Below are positions 30,085 through 39,199 of a stretch of DNA of 64,000 nt, piece by piece. This DNA comes from Martelella mediterranea DSM 17316 (GTDB lineage Bacteria; Pseudomonadota; Alphaproteobacteria; Rhizobiales; Rhizobiaceae). The DNA lies in the NCBI RefSeq assembly GCF_002043005.1, contig NZ_CP020330.1, positions 3,614,001 through 3,678,000 of the forward strand, written 5' to 3'. A program made the translations under genes and the position numbers. The stretch's first letter is position 1, and the number at the start of each line of letters is the position of its first letter. The notes below the pieces were generated by a model that was given only the letters and a program-made list of their open reading frames with translations, was not told the DNA's origin and ran no database searches.

Positions 30085-30192
30085 GCCAGACGGGCGCGAT
30101 GCCCGTCGCGCCGGCAGGGCAGTCCCGCTTCTGACTGCGCCGCGGCCCGGTTTCGCGCGCGGCCCCGGCGGCTCAAGCAGCCAACCGCCGGA

Positions 30193-30804
30193 GTGACAGC
30201 CGTGGTTGCGTTGCTGCTTTCGTCCCGGGCGCGCCGGCGCCATCGGTTTGCCATACAATCCGCCGATTATCTGCTGCGTCTTCCGCGGACAGAAGATTTC
30301 GAGGAGTGGAGAACGCTCAGGACCCGCAGCCGCGCCTTTCTGCAGCCGTGGGAGCCGGTCTGGAGCGCCGCCGACATGACCCGGCGCGGGTTTCGCAAGC
30401 GCATCGCCCGCGTCAATTTCGAATTCGATGCGGGCTCCGGCATCCAGCTTTTCATCTTTCGCAGGAACCCCGACAGGCTGGTCGGCGGCATCACGATCGG
30501 GCTGATCCGGCGCGGCGTGGCCCAGAATTGCATGCTTGGCTACTGGATGGGCGAGGAATATGCCGGCAAGGGTCATATGTTCGCCGCACTTCAACTCGTA
30601 ATTCGCTATATCTTCGAGGAGTTGAGGTTGCACCGGATTGAGGCGGCCTGTATCCCCACAAACATGCGCAGCGCGTCGCTGTTGCAAAAAGCCGGCTTCA
30701 CCCAGGAGGGGTATTTGCACAAATATCTGCGCATCAACGGCGAATGGCAGGATCATCATCTCTTTGCCCTGCTCAAAGACGACTACGACCGCAAAGGGAA
30801 CTGA
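30193..30804 (+). CDS. RimJ/RimL-type GNAT acetyltransferase
   Basis: About 203 residues. Features are LRLPRTEDFEEWRTLR near the N-terminus, an acetyl-CoA region GYWMGEEYAGKGHMFAA, and RIEAACIPTNMRSASLLQKAGF, the RimJ/RimL motif order for N-terminal alanine or serine acetylation of ribosomal proteins. The start is uncertain: GTG at 30193, or GTG at 30202 with GGAG eight bases upstream. It follows the M16 gene and precedes the GGDEF-EAL gene closely, suggesting an operon. Confidence 0.88.
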   Translation: MTAVVALLLSSRARRRHRFAIQSADYLLRLPRTEDFEEWRTLRTRSRAFLQPWEPVWSAADMTRRGFRKRIARVNFEFDAGSGIQLFIFRRNPDRLVGGITIGLIRRGVAQNCMLGYWMGEEYAGKGHMFAALQLVIRYIFEELRLHRIEAACIPTNMRSASLLQKAGFTQEGYLHKYLRINGEWQDHHLFALLKDDYDRKGN

Positions 30805-30813
30805 AGACCGCTG

Positions 30814-33705
30814 ATGCCAATGTCCCCCCTCACCGCCTGGTTCTGCCGCAAGCTCCTGGCCCTTCTTGGCGCGATCGTCGTGATGATCGCCGTGGCCGTG
30901 CCCGCCCTGGCGCTCGAACCGGTGGAAGTTTCGCGCGGCGATGTCGCCATCGACCTGACCTCGCAGGTCGAGCTCTATCCCAATGAGGGCGAGACGTTCC
31001 AGATTTCGACGGTTCCCGACCCGAACGGCATCAGGCGTCGCATCGAGGTCCGCTCTGCCGGCGACAACCACTCCGGCGACTGGGCGGTGTTTTCGCTTGC
31101 CAATATTTCCGACGAGCAGCTCGACCGGCTGATCGTCGCGCCGCATTTCCGCCTCGTCGGCTCCGGCCTGTTCTGGCCCGATCTCGGCTCGTCGCGGATC
31201 GAGGCGATCACGCCGAGCGAGGGCTTCGCGCTGAACCGCGTCAACAGCGACGATGCGGATGTGTTTTCGATCACGCTCAATCCGGGATCGGTGATCACCT
31301 TCGTGGCGGAGCTCAACACCGCCGAATTGCCGCAGCTCTACATGTGGGAGCCCGAGGCCTACAAGGACACCGAAAACGCCTTCACGCTCTATCACGGCAT
31401 CGTGCTCGGCATTGCCGGCCTGCTTGCGGTGTTTTTGAGCATCCTGTTCGTGGTCAAGGGAACGTCGGTACTGCCGGCAACGGCGATGCTGGCATGGTCG
31501 GTGCTGCTCTATGTCGCGATCGATTTCAATTTCCTGAACCAGATCATACCGTTGTCGGCGGCAGATCAACGCATATGGCGGGCGAGCGCCGATGTCGCGA
31601 TCGCCTTCTCACTGGTGGTGTTCCTGTTCTCCTATCTCAATCTGGCGCGATGGCATGCCCAACTCGGCTACGGGACGGCCGCCTGGGGCGTGCTGTTGAT
31701 GGCGCTGTTCGGGGTGGCGCTGTTCGACCCCTCGGCGGCCGCCGGCATCGCGCGCCTCTCGTTCGCCGCAACCGTGCTCGCCGGCATCGTGCTGATGTTC
31801 TACCTGAGCTTCCGGCGCTATGACCGGGCGATCCTGCTGATGCCGGCCTGGGCGCTGATCGTGGCCTGGCTGTTTGCCGGCTATATGGCGGTGACCGGCC
31901 GGATCGATAACGACATCATTCAGCCGGCGCTCGACGGCGGCATGGTTCTGATCGTGCTGCTGCTCGGCTTTACCGTGATCCAGCACGCCTTTGCCGGCGG
32001 GGTCTACCAGCCGGGCCTGTTTTCCGATCTGGAACGTCAGGCGCTGGCCTTTCTCGGTACCGACGCCACCGTATGGGACTGGGATGTCGGCCGAGACCGG
32101 ATCGTCACCGAACCCGATTTCGCGCCAAAGCTTGGCCTTGCGCCCGGCGCGCTGAACGGCCCCGCGCGGACATGGCTGCAATATCTGCACCCCGCCGACC
32201 GCGACCGCTTCCGCTCCACCCTCGACCTGTTCCTCGAATGGCGGCGCGGCCGGCTGAAGCTCGAATTCCGCGTGCGTGCCAATGACGGGCATTATCATTT
32301 CATGACCATCCGCGCCCGGCCGGTGCTGAGTTCGGATGGCGAGGTGATCCGCTGCGTCGGCACGCTGAACGACCAGACGGACCACAAGGTCTCCACCCAG
32401 CGCCTGCTGCAGGACGCGGTGATCGACAATCTCACCGGCCTGCCGAACCACACCATCCTCATCGACCGGCTGCAGTCGCTGATCGCATTGTCGCGCGCGG
32501 CGCCGCATCTCCATCCGACTCTGATCGTGGCGGATATCGACCGCTTCAAGGAGATCAACGAGACACTTGGTTTTGCCGCCGGCGACAATATCCTGATCGC
32601 GCTCACGCGCCGCATCCAGAGGCTGCTGAAGCCGGAGGACACGCTGTCCAGAATCTGGGGCAGCAGCTTCGCGATCATCCTGCAATCCCAGAATGATCCG
32701 GACGCGATCGCCGAATTCACCGATGCCCTGACCGCCGCGATCGATGTGCCGATCACGTTCGAAAACCGCGAGATCGCGCTCACGGCCGCGATCGGCATCG
32801 CGTCGTGGCACGATGATCATGAAACCGCCGAGGCGTTTCTCGAAGATGCCCGGCTGGCGATGCTACGCGCCAAGCGCATGGGCGGCAACACGGTCGAGAC
32901 CTATCGTCCGGCGCTCAGAATGCTCGATGACGAGCGCAAGCAGCTGCAAGGCGACCTTGGCCGCGCGATCGACCGTCAGGAAATGACGGTGCTCTATCAG
33001 CCGATCGTGAAGTTCGACGGGCAGAAGCTTGCGGGCTTCAGATGCTCGCTGAACTGGAAGCATCCCCAGCGCGGCGATGTCTCCGCCGGCGAGATTTTCG
33101 AGCTGAGCCGGGAAAGTAGCCGCTCGGCGGAGCTCATCCTCTATACCGTCCGTCAGGCCGCAAACGATCTCGCGGGATGGCAGCAATCCGTCGCCAATGC
33201 CCGCCCGTTCGTCATGGTCGAGCTGAGCTGCAACGAGATGCTGAAAACCAGCACGCTGATCGAGCTGGAGAGCATCGTGCGGGAATCGGAAGTCGCGCCG
33301 CGCCAGATCGTGTTTTCCATTCCCGAGGATATCGTGCAGGAAGCACCCGAGCAGGCGAAACTGGCGTTGCAGTATCTGCGCACCATCGGCGTGGGCGTTA
33401 CCCTGTCGGGCTTCGGCAATGGCCACGGCTCGCTGACGCTGCTGAAGAGCTTCCGTTTCGACGCGACCTATGTCGACAGCGCGATCTTCAAGTACAATCA
33501 GGAACCGCAGGCGGAAATCGTCAAGGCCTTCAGTGAACTGGCCGAGCGCCTCGGCACGGCCATCGGGATCAGCGACCTCGACAATGAGGCCGATGCCAAA
33601 GCCTTTGCCGAAGCCGGCTGCACCTATGCAACCGGCCCGATCTACGGGGCCGCGGTCGTCTCCTCCGCCGCGATCCGTCTTGTGCGCGAGAACGGCGCAA
33701 GCTGA
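30814..33705 (+). CDS. membrane sensor with PAS and degenerate GGDEF and EAL domains
   Basis: 963 residues. After a signal peptide comes a periplasmic beta-rich sensory region (about 35-190) resembling 7TMR-DISM extracellular domains, then seven predicted membrane helices (about 193-395), a PAS domain (about 405-530), GGDEF (538-695) and EAL (705-955). The GGDEF site reads RIWGSSF, so the active-site acidic pair is lost. The EAL site reads AGFRCSL and the DDFGTG loop reads SGFGNG, so metal ligands are lost. The protein should bind, not make or break, cyclic di-GMP, or act purely through protein contacts. Confidence 0.9.
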   Translation: MPMSPLTAWFCRKLLALLGAIVVMIAVAVPALALEPVEVSRGDVAIDLTSQVELYPNEGETFQISTVPDPNGIRRRIEVRSAGDNHSGDWAVFSLANISDEQLDRLIVAPHFRLVGSGLFWPDLGSSRIEAITPSEGFALNRVNSDDADVFSITLNPGSVITFVAELNTAELPQLYMWEPEAYKDTENAFTLYHGIVLGIAGLLAVFLSILFVVKGTSVLPATAMLAWSVLLYVAIDFNFLNQIIPLSAADQRIWRASADVAIAFSLVVFLFSYLNLARWHAQLGYGTAAWGVLLMALFGVALFDPSAAAGIARLSFAATVLAGIVLMFYLSFRRYDRAILLMPAWALIVAWLFAGYMAVTGRIDNDIIQPALDGGMVLIVLLLGFTVIQHAFAGGVYQPGLFSDLERQALAFLGTDATVWDWDVGRDRIVTEPDFAPKLGLAPGALNGPARTWLQYLHPADRDRFRSTLDLFLEWRRGRLKLEFRVRANDGHYHFMTIRARPVLSSDGEVIRCVGTLNDQTDHKVSTQRLLQDAVIDNLTGLPNHTILIDRLQSLIALSRAAPHLHPTLIVADIDRFKEINETLGFAAGDNILIALTRRIQRLLKPEDTLSRIWGSSFAIILQSQNDPDAIAEFTDALTAAIDVPITFENREIALTAAIGIASWHDDHETAEAFLEDARLAMLRAKRMGGNTVETYRPALRMLDDERKQLQGDLGRAIDRQEMTVLYQPIVKFDGQKLAGFRCSLNWKHPQRGDVSAGEIFELSRESSRSAELILYTVRQAANDLAGWQQSVANARPFVMVELSCNEMLKTSTLIELESIVRESEVAPRQIVFSIPEDIVQEAPEQAKLALQYLRTIGVGVTLSGFGNGHGSLTLLKSFRFDATYVDSAIFKYNQEPQAEIVKAFSELAERLGTAIGISDLDNEADAKAFAEAGCTYATGPIYGAAVVSSAAIRLVRENGAS

Positions 33706-33769
33706 TCCGGCCAGGGCTTTCCCGCGCTTGCGAAAGCCGGGGGATCGCCCTGCCGGGCGCGGATCGAAA

Positions 33770-34834
33770 TTACGCCGCCGCTTTTCCGGCTTTGGGTCCG
33801 TTCAGCATGGTGACGATGTAGTCGATTTTCGCGACGATGTCCGGGGTGAGCACGAAGGGATAGAAATCCTTCTGGCCCATTGACTTATGAATCGCATTCA
33901 TCGCGATTGTCAGGGGTATCCACGCCTCGGCCAGGCGCTTGCCGCTGACGCATTTATAGGGGTCGCCGAGCGGTTCGAGCCGGGCGTCATCCACCGCAAG
34001 GCCGAAGGCGCGCGCGGTCTCCAGCGTATCGACGATGTGGAGCGCATGCGCGAAGCTCTCGGCAAAATCCTCCCAGGGGTGCGTCGCCGCATAGGCGCTG
34101 ACGTGGTGCTCGGGCCAGTCCGGCGGGGGGCCGTTCTCATAGTGACGCTGAAGGGCCGCCTGATAGTCCTCGCGCTCGTCGCCAAACACCTTGCGGAAGC
34201 TCTCCAGCCGTCCGTCGTCGCGCACCAGCCTGTCCCAGACATAATGCCCGACCTCGTGGCGGAAATGGCCGAGCATGGTGCGATAGGGCTCGTTCATCTG
34301 GTCGCGGATGATCTCGCGGGTCACATCATCGGCCTCCGCAGCCCTCAGCGATATCAGCCCGTCCTCGTGACCCGTCATCGCCGGCGTGAGCGAACCGTCG
34401 GCCTCCACGGTGTCCTCAAGGAAATCGAAAACCAGCCCGTTTTGCGGGTCCTGCTTGCGCGTCGGCGTGTCCACGCCCCAGCGCAGTAGCGAATAGAACA
34501 GATGCCGCTGGGCGGCGCCGATGCGCTTGAAACGGTTGAGCCCGATCTCGGTGCTGGTGTCCGGTATCAGGTTGTTGTGCCGGCAGGCCATGCAGAAGGT
34601 CTCGTCGTCGTCCTCGTCCACCAGCCAGTTGCAGACGCCGATCCCGGTGTTCTCGCATAGCCGGAAACGCCGGCTCTCATCATCGGCCTTGTGCCAGAGG
34701 TCCCCCTCGCCCTGCCGGACGGAATAAAGGGCGATATCATCCGGCGCAAAGCCAAGCCGATGGCCGCAGGCGACGCAGGTATCGTTATCGAAGTAAACGG
34801 TCTGCCCGCAATGATCACATTCAAAGATCTTCAT
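33770..34834 (-). CDS. zinc-ribbon putative metallopeptidase (DUF2248 type)
   Basis: 354 residues. The N-terminus has a rubredoxin-like zinc ribbon with C6, C9, C20 and C23, and a second cysteine cluster (LCENTGIGVCNW, FCMACRHN). The peptidase core shows HEVGHYVWDRLV, an HExxH motif, near residue 192, and HPWEDFAESFAHALHI, an extended zincin-like downstream helix. From family knowledge these are putative zinc-binding metallopeptidases of unknown substrate. No signal peptide. It is convergent with the GGDEF-EAL gene. Confidence 0.85.
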   Translation of the reverse strand: MKIFECDHCGQTVYFDNDTCVACGHRLGFAPDDIALYSVRQGEGDLWHKADDESRRFRLCENTGIGVCNWLVDEDDDETFCMACRHNNLIPDTSTEIGLNRFKRIGAAQRHLFYSLLRWGVDTPTRKQDPQNGLVFDFLEDTVEADGSLTPAMTGHEDGLISLRAAEADDVTREIIRDQMNEPYRTMLGHFRHEVGHYVWDRLVRDDGRLESFRKVFGDEREDYQAALQRHYENGPPPDWPEHHVSAYAATHPWEDFAESFAHALHIVDTLETARAFGLAVDDARLEPLGDPYKCVSGKRLAEAWIPLTIAMNAIHKSMGQKDFYPFVLTPDIVAKIDYIVTMLNGPKAGKAAA

Positions 34835-34902
34835 GGAGGCCTCGTAATTGCGCGCGCCATCATTGGCGAACGCCCCTAAACGGGAATCCCGGCCGAATTG
34901 TT

Positions 34903-35577
34903 TCAGGCGTGCCCGATATTGGTGGAAAGCGACGAGGGCCGCACGCCCATGGAAAACAGCGCGCGCTCATATTTGCTTTCAAGGTCGCGGTCGAAGACCA
35001 TGTCCTCGATCGCCGGGCAGGTCAGCCAGTCATTATTGGCGATCTCGGCTTCAAGCTGGCCGGGAGCCCAGCCGGTATAGCCGAGCAGCAGCGTCGCCCT
35101 CTCGGGGCCCTTGCCGGCGGCGACCGATCTCAGCACGTCAAGCGTTCCCGTCATCGCCATATCGTCGCTGATCGGAATACTGCCCTCGCCGGAATAATCG
35201 TAGGAATGCAGCACGAAGCCGCGGCCGGGTTCCACCGGCCCGCCGCACAGAACCGGAAAATCGATCAGGGACGGCATCTCCGGATCGCGCTCTTCCCCGA
35301 CGAGGTCGAGCTGATGAAGGACTTCGGGAAAGGTCACGGATTGGGCGCGGTTGATGATGAAACCCATCGCTCCCTCGCCGGAATGGGCGCAGATATAGAT
35401 CACGCTGCGTTCGAACTCGCTTTCGGCAAGCTGCGGCATGGCGATCAGGAACTGGCCATCGAATGGCCCGCGCTCACGCCCTTTTGCAAAGTTCTCCAAC
35501 ACGTCGATCTCCAGCGAACCGTTTGCGCCGCTTTCAAAATTCATCGTAGGCATGAAACCAAGATGGGGCAAGGTCAC
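34903..35577 (-). CDS. YqgE/AlgH-family protein
   Basis: UPF0301 fold, function not established. Recognised by [35 protein letters not shown], the [15 protein letters not shown] strand and [14 protein letters not shown]. Up to 224 residues; the GTG at 35577 gives the longest frame, but ATG codons at 35553 and 35544 are equally possible and none has a clear ribosome site. It is divergent from the DsbD-N domain gene. Confidence 0.92.
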   Translation of the reverse strand: MTLPHLGFMPTMNFESGANGSLEIDVLENFAKGRERGPFDGQFLIAMPQLAESEFERSVIYICAHSGEGAMGFIINRAQSVTFPEVLHQLDLVGEERDPEMPSLIDFPVLCGGPVEPGRGFVLHSYDYSGEGSIPISDDMAMTGTLDVLRSVAAGKGPERATLLLGYTGWAPGQLEAEIANNDWLTCPAIEDMVFDRDLESKYERALFSMGVRPSSLSTNIGHA

Positions 35578-35655
35578 GCGATATTCAAATCAAATTGTCC
35601 GCAATATCATCGAAGCGCCATATCCCCGCCCCGCCCGCTGCGCTAAAGAGCAGAC

Positions 35656-36468
35656 ATGAAAACACGCCGCATCCTGATCATCGCCGCACTCGCCCTGCCC
35701 GCTTTCACGGGCCTCGCCCACGCCGGACAAACCGAATGGGCCGAAGATTCCGGCGGACGCATGCGCATGATCATGACGACGCCCGATGAGGACGGCACGA
35801 TCCGCGCCGCGCTGCAGGTGGAGCCCGCCGAAGGCTTCATCACCTACTGGCGTGAGCCCGGCGAAAGCGGCATCCCCCCGCAGATCACCATTAGCGGCAA
35901 TGACGACGTGACGCTCGAAGCGATCGCCTACCCGGTGCCCAAACGCATCGACCTCGCCGGCATGACGGATATGGGTTATGACGGGCCCGTGACCTTTCCG
36001 CTGACCTTCAAGGCCGCTCCGGGCGCGCGTCCCCAGATGGACGTCACGGCCTTTATCGGGCTTTGCAAGGACATCTGCATCCCGTTCCAGACGACGTTCG
36101 AGATCACCGCCTCCACCTATGACGGCGGCGCGGTCGATGCCGCGATCCTCGCCGTCGCCGAAACCACGCTGCCGGAAGCGCCATCGGCCGATTTCCGCGT
36201 CGAGCGCGCCGTCAGCACCGGCGAGGCCCTGGAGCTTGCGCTCGCCCTGCCGGAAGCCGACGCCCCCGAAATCACGCTCGCCAGCGGCGGCGGCTTTATC
36301 GTCGAGGCCCCGGCGGGCGCGATGAAGGACGGGTTCTACACCATCACCATACCGGTGGACTCCCTTCCCGACGGCCAGGATTCCGTCGACGGCGACTGGC
36401 TGTTGCTTGCCAAGGCGGGCGGCCGGGCCATGGAAACGCCGCTTGTGTTTGAAACGGTCTCCCCTTAG
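35656..36468 (+). CDS. exported DsbD N-terminal-domain protein
   Basis: 270 residues with a Sec signal peptide (cleavage near AHAGQ). The body matches the DsbD-N / thiol-disulfide interchange domain: YWREPGESGIPPQ and FIGLCKDICIPFQ, whose two cysteines can exchange disulfides in the periplasm. It lacks the membrane and thioredoxin parts of full DsbD, so it must receive electrons from another carrier. The peroxiredoxin gene follows 35 bases later. Confidence 0.85.
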   Translation: MKTRRILIIAALALPAFTGLAHAGQTEWAEDSGGRMRMIMTTPDEDGTIRAALQVEPAEGFITYWREPGESGIPPQITISGNDDVTLEAIAYPVPKRIDLAGMTDMGYDGPVTFPLTFKAAPGARPQMDVTAFIGLCKDICIPFQTTFEITASTYDGGAVDAAILAVAETTLPEAPSADFRVERAVSTGEALELALALPEADAPEITLASGGGFIVEAPAGAMKDGFYTITIPVDSLPDGQDSVDGDWLLLAKAGGRAMETPLVFETVSP

Positions 36469-36503
36469 GTTTTGACCCCAGAGGACACGAGAAGGAGTTT
36501 TCC

Positions 36504-36989
36504 ATGTCTGTTTCAAAGGGTGATACACTGCCCTCCTCCACGCTGCGCGAGCTGACCGAAAACGGGCCGGAGCAGGTTTCCACCGACGACATTTTCAAGG
36601 GCAGGCGCGTGGTGCTGTTTGCGGTTCCCGGCGCGTTCACGCCGACCTGCTCGATCAACCATCTTCCGACCTATCTCGAAAACCGCGACGCCATTCTGAG
36701 CCGCGGCGTCGATGAAATCGCGGTGGTGGCCGTCAACGATCCCTTCGTCATGGGCGGCTGGGCCAAGGCCACCGGCGGCGAAGGCAAGATTCGCTACCTC
36801 TCGGATGCCGATGGTTCATTCACCAAGGCGCTCGGCATGGACCTCGATATGTCCGGCCCCGGTCTCGGCCTGCGCTCCAAGCGCTATTCCATGCTGGTCG
36901 AGGACGGCAAGGTGAAGGAGCTGAATGTCGAGGACAATCCCGGCGAGGCCACGGTTTCGGCAGCGGCCACCATTCTCGGGCAGCTCTGA
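36504..36989 (+). CDS. Prx5-type peroxiredoxin
   Basis: Reduces hydroperoxides using a thiol. 161 residues with peroxidatic C49 in PGAFTPTCS, the canonical PxxxTxxC. No second cysteine is visible, so it is a one-cysteine type that would use glutathione/glutaredoxin or a similar reductant. AAGGAG precedes the ATG. Cytosolic, as there is no signal. Closed by a hairpin at 37031. Confidence 0.93.
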   Translation: MSVSKGDTLPSSTLRELTENGPEQVSTDDIFKGRRVVLFAVPGAFTPTCSINHLPTYLENRDAILSRGVDEIAVVAVNDPFVMGGWAKATGGEGKIRYLSDADGSFTKALGMDLDMSGPGLGLRSKRYSMLVEDGKVKELNVEDNPGEATVSAAATILGQL

Positions 36990-37312
36990 GCGCGCATTCG
37001 CTCTCGCGAAAACGCCACTTCAAAAAACGGAAGCCGGCCGGGATGCCCGACCGGCTTCTTTCATGCCCGGACGCAACACTTGGCAGGAAGCGTCCGCGGC
37101 ATTACCAAACGAGGTTTGGCGGCGCCGCAAGCCGGCAGGCATGCTGGTCTCGACGCCATGCGAAACAACTTTACGGATAATACAATACACTTTCGAAGTT
37201 AAAACCATTTTTATTAATTAATATTAATTGAATTACATTGCTCTCTCCGAATACTAAACCACTCCATATTCTTCATCGGCTCTGGTAAGATGCCCGTAAA
37301 CGGAGGGCCCGA
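36990..37312. other. intergenic region with terminator and AT-rich promoter block
   Basis: 323 bases without a gene. The peroxiredoxin terminator lies at 37031-37061. The stretch 37190-37250 is strikingly AT-rich (TTAATTAATATTAATT) for this genome and probably carries the promoter of the following gene. Nothing else is seen. Confidence 0.5.
37031..37061 (+). terminator. terminator of the peroxiredoxin gene
   Basis: AAGCCGG (37031-37037) pairs with CCGGCTT (37051-37057), with inner pairing CCGGG/CCCGA-like, followed by a short T-rich run. Confidence 0.75.
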
Positions 37313-38413
37313 ATGCAACGCGTTGCCAGCACAACCGTCCGGCGGACGGCAACCGCGCTTCTCGCCGTGGCGTTTATCGTCTCCACGCCGTTCGTGGTGC
37401 CGAACGGCATCGAATCCGTGAAATTGCTCGCGTTGCGCAACGACCCGGTCAAGCTGACGGATTATCGGCTCGATCAGCTCACGCCCGCCGATTACGACCG
37501 CGCGATCCGCCAGGCGCTTGCCAGCGACGACCCGGATCTTGCCGAAAGCGTCATCACCCTTGCCGACAGCCGCGGCGTTCGGATCGACGGCGCCGAGCGC
37601 GAGCGCGTCGAGATCGCCGTCTCGGAGGCCGGCAGCCTCGGCAACCAGATCTACGAGCTGTGGGATGGCGCGCTGACCGGCAAGCCGGAAAGCGCCGTCG
37701 GGTTGGTGGGCGCGATTGCCACCGACCTGACGACGGTCGGCGATGTCCGCGACATCATCATCGAAGGTGGATCCTATCTCCAGGGCGAGGACTATGATCC
37801 TCTGATCCTGGGCCTGTCGGTGGCGGGCCTTGCGATCACCGGCGCGGTAGTGCTGTCCGGCGGCTCGGCGTCCTCCGCCAAGATCGGCACGAGCACGCTG
37901 AAGGCCGCCGGCAAGGCGGGCGCGATCGCCACGCCGCTCCGCCGATCCTTCACGCGGCTTTCCAGCCAGGTCGTCAGCGGCCCGGCGCTGCGCGAAAGCC
38001 TGCCGCTGCTCAAGCGCGGCAATGTGCCGGCGGCACGGCGGGTGCTGGCAGGCTCGCTCGACACCAAACCGCTGGTCAAGATGCAGGATGCGGCCATGGA
38101 GGTCGGCACGGTCATGACCAAGAACGGCTTCAAGGCCGGCACGGACATGTTGAAGGTGGCAGACACGCCGGCAGACCTGACCAAGCTCGGCAAGCTCTCG
38201 ACCCGCTTCGGCAAGCGCTTCCGCGCCATCGTCTTTCTGCTGGGCTCGGGCGCGATCTCGCTCGCCGGCATCATGCTGACGGCGGCGAGTTGGACGGCGA
38301 CCTTCGCAATGTGGCTCGCGGGGGCCGCCTATTTCAGCTATCGCGTCCTCCGGATCGGCTGGCGGTTTCTGTTCTATCCCGCCGGACGCATGATCGTCCG
38401 GCTCTGGGCCTGA
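37313..38413 (+). CDS. membrane protein of unknown function
   Basis: 366 residues, GGAGG before the ATG. An N-terminal signal anchor (about 12-30) is followed by an acidic extracytoplasmic region (about 45-165). A membrane segment lies about 167-188 (GLSVAGLAITGAVVL), then a basic amphipathic region, and finally two or three hydrophobic helices (about 305-352). I recognise no family. The AT-rich upstream block and lone position suggest independent regulation. Confidence 0.75.
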   Translation: MQRVASTTVRRTATALLAVAFIVSTPFVVPNGIESVKLLALRNDPVKLTDYRLDQLTPADYDRAIRQALASDDPDLAESVITLADSRGVRIDGAERERVEIAVSEAGSLGNQIYELWDGALTGKPESAVGLVGAIATDLTTVGDVRDIIIEGGSYLQGEDYDPLILGLSVAGLAITGAVVLSGGSASSAKIGTSTLKAAGKAGAIATPLRRSFTRLSSQVVSGPALRESLPLLKRGNVPAARRVLAGSLDTKPLVKMQDAAMEVGTVMTKNGFKAGTDMLKVADTPADLTKLGKLSTRFGKRFRAIVFLLGSGAISLAGIMLTAASWTATFAMWLAGAAYFSYRVLRIGWRFLFYPAGRMIVRLWA

Positions 38414-38419
38414 TCCGCC

Positions 38420-38728
38420 TCAGACCGCCATATCAAAGACGAGAATGCCGGAAATTCCGCCGGCTGCGGCAGCGACGAGCTTCTCGCTGACGACCGCGTG
38501 ATCGGGGTGATCGAGATAGGCATCGCGCGCGGCTGAATCCTCGAAGGTCACGACGAAGCCGTCGCCATAGCCGCTGTCCAGCCCCTCGGGCGAGACATTC
38601 GCGCCCGACTTGAAGTCCACCATGCCGGGAAGAACGCGCTTCAGCCCGGCGATCTCATCGTAGAGCGCCTGCTTTTCCTCGGTCCCGGTTTCCTGGCGAA
38701 ATCGTATGAATACGCAATGCATGATCAT
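38420..38728 (-). CDS. Dabb-family (stress-responsive A/B barrel) protein
   Basis: 102 residues forming one dimeric alpha-beta barrel domain: HCVFIRFRQ first strand, GLKRVLPGMVDFKSGANVSPE, and AYLDHPDHAVVSEKL with the conserved HPxH-like motif. Some relatives are enzymes, many have no known substrate. Last gene of the long minus-strand run; the start is either 38728 or 38722. Confidence 0.88.
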   Translation of the reverse strand: MIMHCVFIRFRQETGTEEKQALYDEIAGLKRVLPGMVDFKSGANVSPEGLDSGYGDGFVVTFEDSAARDAYLDHPDHAVVSEKLVAAAAGGISGILVFDMAV

Positions 38729-38746
38729 GATGTTTTCCGAAGCGCC

Positions 38747-39199
38747 TCAGCGCCCTGGCCCCTGTTTGAACGGTTCCATCCCCTGACGCGCCAATTCGTC
38801 GGCGCGCTCATTCTCTTCATGGCCTGCATGGCCCTTCACCCAATGCAGAGTGACATCGTGCCTGTTGCGCTCGGCTTCAAGAGCCTGCCACAATTCGGCA
38901 TTCTTGACGGGCTTCTTCGCCGCGGTCTTCCAGCCGTTCTTCTTCCAGCCGTGAATCCACTTCGAAATGCCGTCCTTGACGTATACGCTATCGGTATAAA
39001 GCGCCACGGTGCAAGGCTCCTTCAGCGCCTTCAGCGCCTCGATCGCGGCCATCAGCTCCATGCGATTATTGGTCGTCAGCTTTTCGCCGCCGCACAGATC
39101 CCGTTCCTTGTCGCCGTACCGCAGCACCGCGCCCCAGCCGCCGGGGCCGGGATTGCCGGAACAGGCCCCATCGGTGAAAATCTCAACTTCTTTATTCAA
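38747..39199 (-). CDS. rnhA: ribonuclease HI
   Basis: Degrades RNA in RNA-DNA hybrids. 150 residues with D10 ([15 protein letters not shown]), E48 (NRMELMAAI), D70 (YTDSVYV) and a later D in the C-terminal helix region (ENERADELA). The start is a TTG overlapping the thrB stop (TTGA), so it is probably coupled to thrB. Confidence 0.97.
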   Translation of the reverse strand: MNKEVEIFTDGACSGNPGPGGWGAVLRYGDKERDLCGGEKLTTNNRMELMAAIEALKALKEPCTVALYTDSVYVKDGISKWIHGWKKNGWKTAAKKPVKNAELWQALEAERNRHDVTLHWVKGHAGHEENERADELARQGMEPFKQGPGR

